A DNA stretch of 64,000 bases. Origin: a virus. Positions within the stretch are counted from its first letter, which is position 1. Every line of letters starts with the position of its first letter. The notes under the pieces were generated by a model. It worked only from the letters and a program-made list of their open reading frames with translations, did not search any database and had not been told where the DNA came from. The DNA lies in the IMG/VR virus record IMGVR_UViG_3300013137_000015, positions 1 through 64,000 of that record. The stretch is one strand, 5' to 3'. Below are positions 18,828-27,166 of this stretch, in pieces. A program made the translations under genes and the position numbers.

Positions 18828-21060
18828 AATCAAAGATTTTTATGAATTAATAAAAAATAATTCAGGTACATATGAAGTTAAAACTCCAGATGGATTTAAA
18901 CCAATAGGTAATATTTATAAAAAAAATAATAAGATAAAGTATAAAATATTATTTGAAAATAATATTGAATTAATAGCTTCTGAAGATCATCTTATACAAA
19001 CCGATACAGTTAATGTATCTGAAAACGATTTAAATTTAAATATAGAAATATTAGATAATAATACTTGGTTAAGATTAAAAAATCTTAAAAAATCCGATAA
19101 AATATTAACCAAAAATGGTTTATCATTTCCAAAAGAAATTACAAAAATAGGTTATGGTGTAACTTATGATTTAGAAGTATTAGATAAAGAACACAGATAC
19201 TATTCAAATGGTATTGTTTCACACAATACTGGAAAATCCGCCATTGTTAATGGTCTTGCACAACTTATTATTAAAGGCGAATGTCCTACAAACCTTTTAG
19301 ATAAAAAGATTCTTTCTATCGAAATGAGTTCTTTGGTGGCTGGTACTAAATACCGTGGTCAATTTGAAGAAAGAATGAAGGCTATCATTGATGAATTGAA
19401 AAAGAGAAATGATGTTATCATTTTTGTTGATGAACTACACACAATGGTTGGAGCTGGTAGTTCATCTGGTTCTCTTGATGCCGCTAATATTCTTAAACCA
19501 GCTCTTGCAAGAGGACAAATTCAATGTATAGGTGCAACAACATTTGATGAGTACAAAAACTCTGTAGAGAAAGATGGTGCATTGGAACGCAGATTTCAAA
19601 AAGTTATTATTGAACCACCTACAGCAGAAGAAACAAGAATCATTCTTGAAAAATTGAAAGAACGTTATGAAGATTATCATAATGTAAAGTATACTGATGA
19701 AGCAATAGACCTTTGTGTAAAATTAGCAGACCGTTTCATCTTTGAAAGATCATTTCCTGATAAAGCCATCGATATTCTTGATGAAGCTGGTTCACGCACA
19801 CAAATAAGCAAATCTATACCAGAACACATTAAGAAAATGAGCGAAGAAATAAAAAAAGTCATTGCTCTTAAACAATCATCAGTAAAACAACAAGATTTTG
19901 AAAAATCTGTCGTTTATCGTGACAAAGAAAAAGAACTTAAGAAAACTCTTGAAACTACTAAAGCAGAATGGAAAGAAAAGGTGGCTCAGAATGCACAAAT
20001 AGTAGATAGTGATGAAATTAGAAAGGTAGTGTCGATGATTTCAAAGATACCTGTTGAAAAAGTATCAACCAATGATGCTAAAAAGTATCTTGAACTCGAA
20101 AATATTATGAAGAAAGAGATTGTTGGACAAGATGAAGCAGTATCTCTTGTTGCAAGAGTTCTTAGAAGAAACAGAACAGCCATCTCAAACCCTAATAAAC
20201 CTATTGGAACATTTATGTTTCTTGGTAATACAGGCGTAGGTAAAACAGAAACAGCAAAAGTTATTGCAAATGAGATTTTTGGACCCAATTCGCTGATCAG
20301 AATTGATATGTCTGAATACTCTGAAAAAATCTCTGCATCAAGACTTACTGGAGCAGCACCAGGATATGTTGGTTATGAAGAAGGTGGTCAATTGACTGAA
20401 GCCGTAAGGCGTAAACCTTTTTCAGTTGTTTTATTTGATGAAATTGAAAAAGCACATTCTGACATTTATAATGTACTTCTTCAAATCCTTGATGAAGGTC
20501 GTTTAACAGACAATACAGGTCGTGTTGTTAATTTTAAAAACACTATCATTATAATGACTTCTAATGTTGGTGTTAAAAAGGCTCAAGCCTTTGGTAAAGG
20601 TGTTGGATTTACAACTTCTTCATCTCTTAAAGAAGAAGAAACTATTAAAAACAACATTATGAAAGAGTTGAAAGATAAATTTGCACCAGAGTTTTTAAAC
20701 CGTGTAAACGAATTGGTTACATTCAATCAACTGAATGAAGAAAATATCAAGGAAATTGTAAAAATTCAGATGAATAAATTGAAAAAACGCATTGATGACA
20801 TTGGATATGTTTTAAGTTGGACTCCTTCCGTAGTTGATTTTATCGCTAAGGAAACTTATGATCCTATGTACGGTGCAAGACCTGTTGAAAGAGGTATTCA
20901 GAAATTAGTAGAGGATATGATTTCAGAAGAACTTCTAAGAAATGAACCTTCATTGGGTTCTACCATGAAATTAAAATTCAGTAAGAAAGATAATAAACTT
21001 TCTGTGGCTTTCAACGAAAAGCCAACACTTGAATTGCCATCAGGTGATGTGACTGAATAA
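18817..21060 (+). CDS. clpC: Split C-intein plus main body of a ClpC-like AAA+ unfoldase
   Basis: 747 residues. Residues 1-137 are a C-intein: a block B-like ASEDHLIQT with His, a block F YDLEVLDKEHRYYSNG, and terminal VSHN. Thr138 is the +1 extein residue, followed by GKSAIVNGLA. The extein (610 residues) has D1 Walker B (VIIFVDELHT), a short ClpC/UVR-type middle domain (LKQSSVKQQDFEKSVVYRDK), D2 Walker A (GNTGVGKTETAK), D2 Walker B (VLFDEIEKAH) and a KGVGF loop that matches the VGF ClpP-docking motif of Bacillus ClpC. Mature length would be about 671 residues. The role is probably ATP-driven unfolding, perhaps feeding host ClpP. A strong terminator follows. Confidence 0.88.
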   Translation: MEIKIKDFYELIKNNSGTYEVKTPDGFKPIGNIYKKNNKIKYKILFENNIELIASEDHLIQTDTVNVSENDLNLNIEILDNNTWLRLKNLKKSDKILTKNGLSFPKEITKIGYGVTYDLEVLDKEHRYYSNGIVSHNTGKSAIVNGLAQLIIKGECPTNLLDKKILSIEMSSLVAGTKYRGQFEERMKAIIDELKKRNDVIIFVDELHTMVGAGSSSGSLDAANILKPALARGQIQCIGATTFDEYKNSVEKDGALERRFQKVIIEPPTAEETRIILEKLKERYEDYHNVKYTDEAIDLCVKLADRFIFERSFPDKAIDILDEAGSRTQISKSIPEHIKKMSEEIKKVIALKQSSVKQQDFEKSVVYRDKEKELKKTLETTKAEWKEKVAQNAQIVDSDEIRKVVSMISKIPVEKVSTNDAKKYLELENIMKKEIVGQDEAVSLVARVLRRNRTAISNPNKPIGTFMFLGNTGVGKTETAKVIANEIFGPNSLIRIDMSEYSEKISASRLTGAAPGYVGYEEGGQLTEAVRRKPFSVVLFDEIEKAHSDIYNVLLQILDEGRLTDNTGRVVNFKNTIIIMTSNVGVKKAQAFGKGVGFTTSSSLKEEETIKNNIMKELKDKFAPEFLNRVNELVTFNQLNEENIKEIVKIQMNKLKKRIDDIGYVLSWTPSVVDFIAKETYDPMYGARPVERGIQKLVEDMISEELLRNEPSLGSTMKLKFSKKDNKLSVAFNEKPTLELPSGDVTE

Positions 21061-21073
21061 GAACAAATAACTA

Positions 21074-21106
21074 AAGTCCAAACAATTTTTTTGTTTGGAC
21101 TTTTTT
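21074..21106 (+). terminator. Hairpin terminator after the ClpC-like gene
   Basis: A 12-base-pair stem AAGTCCAAACAA / TTGTTTGGACTT with a T5 loop and a T-run tail. Confidence 0.9.
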
Positions 21107-21107
21107 G

Positions 21108-21115
21108 TATCTTTG
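21108..21115 (+). promoter_or_regulatory. Host-type promoter element TATCTTTG
   Basis: Directly after the terminator and 30 bases before a 22-codon reading frame. Confidence 0.55.
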
Positions 21116-21145
21116 TACTGTTGTTTAATCATAATCAAAATTTAT

Positions 21146-21214
21146 ATGACTCTCGAAAATGCCAAAAAATTAGTTGACAAATTAATGAGTAAAAACTTCA
21201 ATAGTATTTTATAA
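21146..21214 (+). pseudogene. 22-codon remnant reading frame (MTLENAKKLVDKL...)
   Basis: A promoter-led ATG opens a 22-residue frame that stops early. The start MTLENAKKLVDKLMSK resembles the beginning of SprT-like metalloprotease proteins, but nothing follows. A truncated gene or a leader peptide are both possible. Confidence 0.3.
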
Positions 21215-21272
21215 TGAATAAACAAAAATTAGAAAAATAGTATAAATATTTTATAATATATAAAATTTTACT

Positions 21273-21280
21273 TATCTTTG
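21273..21280 (+). promoter_or_regulatory. Host-type promoter element TATCTTTG
   Basis: 91 bases before the nucleotidyltransferase ATG at 21371, leaving a leader of roughly 80 bases. Confidence 0.6.
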
Positions 21281-21283
21281 CAT

Positions 21284-21370
21284 TCGTGTTCCTATAGCAC
21301 ATTAAACTGTAGGTGGTGGCGTTTAAAGTGGATTAACGTCAAAATCCTCTCACAAAATAATATTATTTTT
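21284..21370 (+). promoter_or_regulatory. Possibly structured 5' leader
   Basis: The leader is more GC-rich than its surroundings. It can pair GGCGTT with AACGTC (with one G-U) and GGATT with AATCC, alternatives that exclude each other. No known riboswitch is recognised. Confidence 0.3.
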
Positions 21371-22462
21371 ATGACTATTCAAGAGTTTAATTCATTTATT
21401 AATGATAAATGCCAAGGTGCAAAACCTTTATTCGTTGTTATTAGAGGATCACATGCTTATGGCACAAATACATCAACCTCAGATACAGATTATGCTGGTG
21501 TATATATTCAGAAACATGATGATATATTGGGAATTTCATATAAAGAACAAATCAATGATGAAAAAAATGATATTGTATTTTATGAAATTAAAAGATTTTT
21601 AGAATTATTAAAGACTAATAATCCAACAATATTAGAATTATTAAACACACCAGAAGATTGTATTTTATTCAAAGACCCATTGTTTGATTCCATCTTAGAA
21701 AATAAAAACTCATTTATTACAAAAAAATGTAAAAATAGTTTTGGTGGTTATGCTAAGCAACAAATTTCTAAAGCTATTGGACAAGATAAAAAACAAAATT
21801 GGGAAAAAGAAAGAATTGAAAGAAAACAACCTATAGACTTTTGTTATATTCATTTAAATGAAAAATCAATTCCTTTAAAAGATTATCTTCAAAATAATAA
21901 TCTTTCACAAGAATTGTGTGGATTATCAAAAGTTCCTCATTCTAAAGATTTATTTGCATTATTTTATGATTTTTCAAACACTCATAATTTTAGAGGAATA
22001 AATTTTGAAAATTCTAATGATATAAGATTAACCTCTATACCAAAAATGTCAAATTTTATAGGATTAATATCTTATATAAAAGATGCTTATTCTACTCATT
22101 GTAAAGATTTTAATGAATATCAAACTTGGCTCAAAAACAAAAATGAACAAAGATGGATTGATGTGAAAAATCATAATCAGAAAATTGATGGCAAAAACAT
22201 GATGCATTGTAGAAGGCTTTTAAATATGTCAAGAGAAATTGCTTCAGGTAAAGGTATTATTGTTAAAAGACCAGATTCTATCGAATTATTAAAAATAAGA
22301 AAGGGTGAAATCGATTTACAAACATTAATAGATTCTGTTCAAAATGACATTAAAGAAATAGATTTATTATTTGATAATTCAAATTTACCAGATGATATAA
22401 ATGACAATTTAATAAATAATATACTTGTGAAAATCAGGAAAGACTATTATAAAAACTTTTAA
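21371..22462 (+). CDS. RlaP-like nucleotidyltransferase
   Basis: 363 residues from ATG 21371 (MTIQEFNSFI). The frame is open to 21278, but that part is the leader. The signature GSHAYGTNTSTSDTDYAG (Gly26-Ser27, Asp38, Asp40) is the GS-x(n)-D-x-D catalytic motif of the polymerase-beta nucleotidyltransferase superfamily, in the form seen in the RNA ligase-associated RlaP family (PF10127). A second acidic residue set and MHCRRLLNMSREIA near the C-terminal third fit the family. RlaP-type enzymes have been linked to RNA repair; the substrate is unknown. It does not carry the head tag and has a host-type promoter, so it is probably made early. Confidence 0.75.
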   Translation: MTIQEFNSFINDKCQGAKPLFVVIRGSHAYGTNTSTSDTDYAGVYIQKHDDILGISYKEQINDEKNDIVFYEIKRFLELLKTNNPTILELLNTPEDCILFKDPLFDSILENKNSFITKKCKNSFGGYAKQQISKAIGQDKKQNWEKERIERKQPIDFCYIHLNEKSIPLKDYLQNNNLSQELCGLSKVPHSKDLFALFYDFSNTHNFRGINFENSNDIRLTSIPKMSNFIGLISYIKDAYSTHCKDFNEYQTWLKNKNEQRWIDVKNHNQKIDGKNMMHCRRLLNMSREIASGKGIIVKRPDSIELLKIRKGEIDLQTLIDSVQNDIKEIDLLFDNSNLPDDINDNLINNILVKIRKDYYKNF

Positions 22463-22548
22463 ATAATAGATATTTTTTATATTTACGGCTTAATCCAAAA
22501 TTATCATTAAATCTATTGTTTCTTTTTTCAACATTTTGTTTTTATTTT

Positions 22549-22559
22549 TATATATTAAA
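22549..22559 (-). promoter_or_regulatory. TTTAATATATA copy without a downstream gene
   Basis: Exact motif oriented towards the 3' end of the nucleotidyltransferase gene. No minus-strand gene starts below it, so any transcript would be antisense. Confidence 0.35.
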
Positions 22560-22667
22560 AAATAAAATGTAAAAAATTCAAATATTACTGAATATGGGTT
22601 AAAACGAAAAAAGTTGAATTTACAATAAAATATATAAATTACTAATAATTAAAAAATCACACACTAC

Positions 22668-22904
22668 ATGGGAATTTGGGAAGTTGTATATGTAACTTTT
22701 GCATTTAAAAATGATAAAGGAATTGAAATAGAAAAAACGAAGACACATATTGTCTTTGGTGAAACAAAAGAGGACGCTAAGAAGAACTTTGAAAAAGAAA
22801 TTACAAAATTCAAAAAGATTAATTCTATCACAGAAGATAGAAGTAACACACTCGCTAATTTATGTCCTGAATTAATAAAGCTTAGGAATCAAATGCCGAA
22901 ATAG
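22668..22904 (+). CDS. Small hypothetical protein
   Basis: 78 residues, starting MGIWEVVYVTFAFKNDKG. The pattern of a beta hairpin then KTHIVFGETKEDAKKNFEKEI suggests a compact alpha/beta fold. It ends with TAG, overlapping the convergent tagged membrane gene by 16 bases. Function unknown. Confidence 0.6.
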   Translation: MGIWEVVYVTFAFKNDKGIEIEKTKTHIVFGETKEDAKKNFEKEITKFKKINSITEDRSNTLANLCPELIKLRNQMPK

Positions 22905-23575
22905 TTTTCGTACAATTTATTAACACTTTCAAAAGATTGTACAACACTTGGTATTTCTGGAGTTTTCTTAGATTTTAATAATCTATTTATTTTCTTTACT
23001 ATAACACTTATTATTTGTTTCAATGATATTGTCAAAACTCCTATACCTGTACTAACAAGTGCGCCTACTGGATTTGTCATAATCTTATCAAATGTATTAA
23101 AATCTAATTTATAAAGATTAATAACATCAATAATAGCAACTGAGAGAGGAACCAAAAGTGTCGTATATGCTATCATATCCATCATTCCTTTGATAGTTTT
23201 TCCAAAAGTAGTTGCAATTGTTTCAAATAGTTTTGTGAAATTTTTTAAAGTACTTATAAACTTATCAAGCAATTCTGTTAAACCTTTTTCTTTTATTAAA
23301 GTCATCATCTTATTTATATTATCTTTACTTTCTTTAAATAAAATGGAAACCGCACAAATAGATAATAATACTATATCTTGGTCTGATAATTTATACATTT
23401 CAGTGTTTTTGACTATTGATTCAAAAAACGGATATAATGCAGCAATAGAAGTACCGAAAGTCGCAACACAATATAAATTAATACCCAAATCTTTAGTTAC
23501 AAGTCTTTGTGTTTTGTACCATTTATTAAAAAATAATCCTTCAGATAATTGATTATAAGTCTTTAAAGTTCTCAT
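22889..23575 (-). CDS. Tagged multi-pass membrane protein
   Basis: 228 residues starting MRTLKTYNQLSEGL, a clear tag variant. Hydrophobic segments lie near residues 33-52, 66-80, 138-160 and 170-195 (the last ends in LKQIISVIV), separated by Lys-rich loops. A second charged tail (KKTPEIPSVV, NKLYENYFGI) is at the C-terminus. Combining a head-targeting tag with membrane segments is unusual. If ejected with DNA, the protein could insert in the host inner membrane, as a channel, lysis factor or exclusion factor. TTTAATATATA ends 6 bases before the ATG. Confidence 0.7.
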   Translation of the reverse strand: MRTLKTYNQLSEGLFFNKWYKTQRLVTKDLGINLYCVATFGTSIAALYPFFESIVKNTEMYKLSDQDIVLLSICAVSILFKESKDNINKMMTLIKEKGLTELLDKFISTLKNFTKLFETIATTFGKTIKGMMDMIAYTTLLVPLSVAIIDVINLYKLDFNTFDKIMTNPVGALVSTGIGVLTISLKQIISVIVKKINRLLKSKKTPEIPSVVQSFESVNKLYENYFGI

Positions 23576-23581
23576 ATGTTC

Positions 23582-23592
23582 TATATATTAAA
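23582..23592 (-). promoter_or_regulatory. Putative late promoter TTTAATATATA
   Basis: Exact motif 6 bases upstream of the tagged membrane protein start. Confidence 0.5.
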
Positions 23593-23660
23593 ATTTTCAA
23601 ACAATAAATATTTTAAATCATATAACTACATGATAATTTTTTTATTTAAAAATATGTTCT

Positions 23661-23668
23661 TATCTTTG
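23661..23668 (+). promoter_or_regulatory. Host-type promoter element TATCTTTG
   Basis: 23 bases before the ATG at 23692, divergent from the late-type site at 23582. Confidence 0.6.
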
Positions 23669-23691
23669 TATTAATATTAAAATAAACAGAT

Positions 23692-24090
23692 ATGCAAGAA
23701 AACGACAAAAATGTGTATGTGACTAAAACTCTGGTAGAGAAAACTGAATTTTCTGAATTGGATTTTGATTTATATGATGAATTCAGGTTCTCATGCGATG
23801 AAGATAATGATTTTATAGAAATCGAAAAGGGTCGTGGTTATGCTGATACATACCCAATAAAAATCGAAAAACTTATTGAGAAATTACAATCTCTAAAAGA
23901 AAAGGGTTCAACACATGTTGAATTAAGTTATCTTTGTGACCACATAGGTTATAACATCGATGGTTACAAAATGGAACTATCAAATAATAAAGATATTTCT
24001 GATTATAAGATTAAAAACAAATTTGAAAGAGATAAATACGAGAAAATAAAAAAATTACAAGACGAGATTAGGCAAATTGAAAGAACCTAA
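23692..24090 (+). CDS. Hypothetical acidic protein
   Basis: 132 residues, starting MQENDKNVYVTKTLVEK. It is acidic in the middle (DEFRFSCDEDNDF) and ends in a Lys/Glu coiled-coil-like helix (KIKKLQDEIRQIERT). No tag and no known domain. It has its own host-type promoter and lies 53 bases ahead of the next plus-strand gene, so it is probably an early gene. Confidence 0.65.
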   Translation: MQENDKNVYVTKTLVEKTEFSELDFDLYDEFRFSCDEDNDFIEIEKGRGYADTYPIKIEKLIEKLQSLKEKGSTHVELSYLCDHIGYNIDGYKMELSNNKDISDYKIKNKFERDKYEKIKKLQDEIRQIERT

Positions 24091-24143
24091 TCCGTTTTTT
24101 TATTCGAATAACAATTAATAATTTTACATTAAAATAAAAATTT

Positions 24144-25025
24144 ATGGCACGAGCAAGACGAATTGAAAAAACCTACGATAAGGATGCTATTTTCGTAACA
24201 CTTGATAACCTCAAACTTTCAAGAAATAATAATAACATTCTTACTCATTACGATGACAGGCTGATAGCAAACACAATCGTAACAGATAAATATGAACTTT
24301 TTGATTTTCCGCCATTTGCTAAGCAAGTGATTGCAGAAATTGAAAACTATTTCTCACCTGAGAAATATGAACTCAGAATTACAAAAGGTCAGCAAGAACT
24401 TCGCCTTATTGGTGAAGACATTCTTATCAATGACCATCGTTATCGCAAAATGTTCAGCATTTTGAACTCAACTGATAAATCAAGGGCTCTTCAAATTAAC
24501 ATTGGTCTTATGAGATATGTACAATCAGTATATATCAATGGTGTTATTATTGGTGATGAATATTCTGGTCTTAGAACCAAACACTTCAAGGCTACTATGC
24601 CAGAAAGAGTTGCTAATTTTGTAGAAATTCTTAAAGACTTTGATATTATCATCAATTCACAGAAAAAAGCACTTGAAGAACTTGCTAATAAATCTGTTTC
24701 TTTCAAGAAACTTGCTACAAAAGTTGCTCTTGATGAAGATGGCGTTATGAATGATAACAAAGCTCTCAAACTAAGAGCATTTGCAAAGAGACTTCTAACA
24801 TCTAAAATAGATGGTATTGAAGGATTGGATGATACTCAGTTACTTCTTTTAAGAAATCCTCATTTCTTTAACAAGCCTGAATATGCAAATGTTGATTTTG
24901 AAATTCCTGCACTCAAAGCTCTTAACTGTTGGACAGAAGTTTATAAATTATATGATTCTTCAGTTATCAGAAGAGAGACAAAGAGAATTATTGACCTCTT
25001 TGCTGTTGAAGAAACCAAAGAATGA
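24144..25025 (+). CDS. Conserved-looking phage protein, DUF932-like
   Basis: 293 residues, starting MARARRIEKTYDKDAIFV. The segments LRITKGQQELRLIG and INIGLMRYVQSVYINGVIIGDEYSG recall DUF932-type phage proteins, in which a similar 'NG' block recurs; this is a weak resemblance. The C-terminal half is helical and charged. Codon use (CTT, GCT, AGA) is like the clp and sigma genes and differs from the more AT-biased tagged genes. Function unknown. Confidence 0.6.
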   Translation: MARARRIEKTYDKDAIFVTLDNLKLSRNNNNILTHYDDRLIANTIVTDKYELFDFPPFAKQVIAEIENYFSPEKYELRITKGQQELRLIGEDILINDHRYRKMFSILNSTDKSRALQINIGLMRYVQSVYINGVIIGDEYSGLRTKHFKATMPERVANFVEILKDFDIIINSQKKALEELANKSVSFKKLATKVALDEDGVMNDNKALKLRAFAKRLLTSKIDGIEGLDDTQLLLLRNPHFFNKPEYANVDFEIPALKALNCWTEVYKLYDSSVIRRETKRIIDLFAVEETKE

Positions 25026-25105
25026 ATGGTGAACGGCTGGGTATTGGCTTTCGTTGCCGATGCTCAATTAACCACAAATAATTGTTAAATGCTAAACTAA
25101 AAAAT

Positions 25106-25339
25106 ATGAATGAACTTTCAAAAAGCCCACAAGACAATGAAGCTAATTTATCGGTTGTTTTTCGTCCTAAAACACGAGGAGAATTACTCGATAAATTAAA
25201 GCAAGGCATAAGGTGTGAAGTGGTTGCATCAAACGAGGAAATAACATCTATTTGTTTAGATGGTTGGTTAAAATTTGCAGGTAAGTATAAAACCTACCCA
25301 TCTGATAATATTGGTTGGGTTATTTACGAGACTCTTTAA
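25106..25339 (+). CDS. Small hypothetical protein
   Basis: 77 residues from ATG 25106 (MNELSKSPQD); an in-frame ATG at 25082 would add eight residues. Contains FRPKTRGELLDKLKQGIRCEVV and a C-terminal GWVIYETL. Similar small proteins are frequent in Bacteroidota mobile elements, but no function is known. Confidence 0.55.
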   Translation: MNELSKSPQDNEANLSVVFRPKTRGELLDKLKQGIRCEVVASNEEITSICLDGWLKFAGKYKTYPSDNIGWVIYETL

Positions 25340-25753
25340 AATAACTGTCGTTGAAGAACTTGAAAGAAGAGATTTCAAATAATGACACAGGGTGGCATGA
25401 ATGAAACAGATACCATTATAAAATGGTAGATATGAAAAAAGAAATTATGATGTATTTTGTTTGAAAGACGGTGGGATTTTCCATTTGATAAACTTACAGA
25501 AGATGAACAAAAGGATATCTCTCTTGAAATAATTGAAGGAAGATATTCTATTGATGATACTTTTCAAGGTTAATTAAAAAAGTTTACATTTCGATGCAAC
25601 TTTTTTAATATATTAGAGTATAATATTGGATACATGAGAAACAGTTAAAATTTTCTAAAGTCTTGGTCTTTAACCATAAATAATAGAGAAAATCTATTGT
25701 AATTCTTTTTGTGTCTCAACTACTAAAAAATAATAACTAATTTAACTGATTTT
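25340..25753 (+). other. Gap with decayed coding sequence
   Basis: No intact gene. A stop-terminated frame ending at 25573 encodes ERRWDFPFDKLTEDEQKDIS and IIEGRYSIDDTF, which looks like protein, but it has no start in frame and is preceded by a stop. A one-mismatch version of the late motif (TTTAATATATT) lies at about 25604. Probably the remains of a small gene plus the sigma gene leader. Confidence 0.4.
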
Positions 25754-26353
25754 ATGAATCATTTCGAAAAGAAATTTGAACAAAAGACTGGATTGAATTT
25801 CCAAAAGTTCTACAAAGACCAAAAGCCAAAGCTTACTTGGTATTTGTCAAAATGGACTAAAGACTTAGAAGTATCAGAAGATTTTGCGGATGATGCTTTT
25901 GTCAAAGCATTGATGAGTATTGATAGTTATGATGGTGTAAAGGCGCAAGTTCACACTTGGCTATACACAATAGCTGTAAACTTCGTAAAGAAGGATTATC
26001 AAGACAAGCAGAAACTTCCTTTAATTTCTATGGATAAGGAATTGTCTAATTCAGCTTCAATTAACATGTTCTTGCCTTATGTTGATGGTACAAAAGATAT
26101 GACTAGGTATAAAGAAATCTGTAAAAAAGCAGAAATAGTTAGAGATGCCATCTTCAGTATGTCAGAGAAACAACACAAGTATAAGAAAGTTCTTATTATG
26201 AGAGAAATTGAAAATATGTCTTATAATGAGATTTCTGACTCATTAAAATTAAACCTTTCAACAGTTAAATCACAGATTAAAAAAGGTCGTGAATTAATTT
26301 CTAAGAAAGTAGAAAAGAAATTGTCTTTTATAGACGAACATGGTTTAGAATAA
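25754..26353 (+). CDS. Phage-encoded RNA polymerase sigma factor
   Basis: 199 residues, with the two-domain layout of small (ECF-type) sigma70 factors. Region 2 includes EDFADDAFVKALMSIDSY and WLYTIAVNFVKKDYQD, which would bind the core polymerase clamp and the -10 element. Region 4 is a helix-turn-helix (MSYNEISDSLKLNLSTVKSQ, KKGRELISKKV). Its codon use matches the other early-type genes. A bidirectional terminator follows. By analogy with T4 gp55, it is a candidate to direct the host polymerase to the TTTAATATATA sites; that link is inference. Confidence 0.85.
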   Translation: MNHFEKKFEQKTGLNFQKFYKDQKPKLTWYLSKWTKDLEVSEDFADDAFVKALMSIDSYDGVKAQVHTWLYTIAVNFVKKDYQDKQKLPLISMDKELSNSASINMFLPYVDGTKDMTRYKEICKKAEIVRDAIFSMSEKQHKYKKVLIMREIENMSYNEISDSLKLNLSTVKSQIKKGRELISKKVEKKLSFIDEHGLE

Positions 26354-26357
26354 TATT

Positions 26358-26382
26358 AAACCCCACTTCGGTGGGGTTTTTT
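26358..26382. terminator. Bidirectional hairpin terminator
   Basis: Stem AAACCCCAC / GTGGGGTTT with a stable TTCG tetraloop and T run, between the convergent sigma factor and methyltransferase genes. Confidence 0.92.
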
Positions 26383-27166
26383 ATTTAAACAATCTATTGA
26401 ACGCGGTTTTGAAAAATTCAGGTGTTATTTCACTTGATATAAAATATCTATCATTATTTTTGCATGTAAAAGCTGTAGTTCCAATTCCTCCAAATGGATC
26501 ATAAATTATACTTTCATGTGGAAAATAAATATCTAATAACTTAGAAACTAACTCTGTTGAAAATGTTGCTTTAAGATTTGTTTTTATACCATCATTATTT
26601 CGGGCTTCAATATAATTTGTGTAGTTTTTGTAAAATTTTTGACCAGTATTTTCGTTTATCTTACTAATCTCTTTATTTGTAATAAAATCTTGTAAATTTT
26701 TTTTATGTACCAATACATATATTAATTCACAAAGTCTAGATAATTTTGTTGGACTTGTTTGAAAAGGAATACTATTAGATTTTTTCCATATAATTATATC
26801 AGCAACAGTTAAGTTAGTCAGTTTATCTACATCATACATTAATTTTGTTGGTAATATCGGATTTTCATTGTGATAACTAATATTATAGCATATTACTCCT
26901 TTATCATGTAATATTCTGTCGAATTCGACAAATTCATTTATTCTTAAATCAATATAATCTTTTTCTAATAAGTTATCAATATCAGAATAACCATTATTAT
27001 AATAACAATCTTTTCGTTTTGTTGTTATATTATAAGGCGGACTTGTTATGATACCTGAAATATAATTATCAGGTATTTTTTTCATGGTAATTATGTTATC
27101 CTCATTATACAGAGTGTTTAATTTAATCATTGAATCAAATATTATTTTTTCTTGATAAACCATCAT
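26381..27166 (-). CDS. DNA methyltransferase (beta-class, N4-C or N6-A type)
   Basis: 261 residues from ATG 27166 (MMVYQEKIIF). The catalytic motif TSPPYN (residues 41-46) precedes the SAM-binding motif DPFGGIGTT (from residue 223), the order of beta-class enzymes; TSPPY is common in N4-cytosine and some N6-adenine enzymes. No restriction partner lies nearby, so it is an orphan, probably protecting phage DNA. The open frame continues upstream of the ATG to a TTG at 27298 with an endonuclease-like remnant (separate entry). Confidence 0.85.
   Translation of the reverse strand: MMVYQEKIIFDSMIKLNTLYNEDNIITMKKIPDNYISGIITSPPYNITTKRKDCYYNNGYSDIDNLLEKDYIDLRINEFVEFDRILHDKGVICYNISYHNENPILPTKLMYDVDKLTNLTVADIIIWKKSNSIPFQTSPTKLSRLCELIYVLVHKKNLQDFITNKEISKINENTGQKFYKNYTNYIEARNNDGIKTNLKATFSTELVSKLLDIYFPHESIIYDPFGGIGTTAFTCKNNDRYFISSEITPEFFKTAFNRLFK

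Noticed and set aside
17336-21060. Group I intron instead of split intein in the clp gene
   Set aside because: Protein-level intein features (Cys1, block B-like His, YSNG block F, terminal His-Asn, Thr+1) are complete and the joint restores Walker A exactly.
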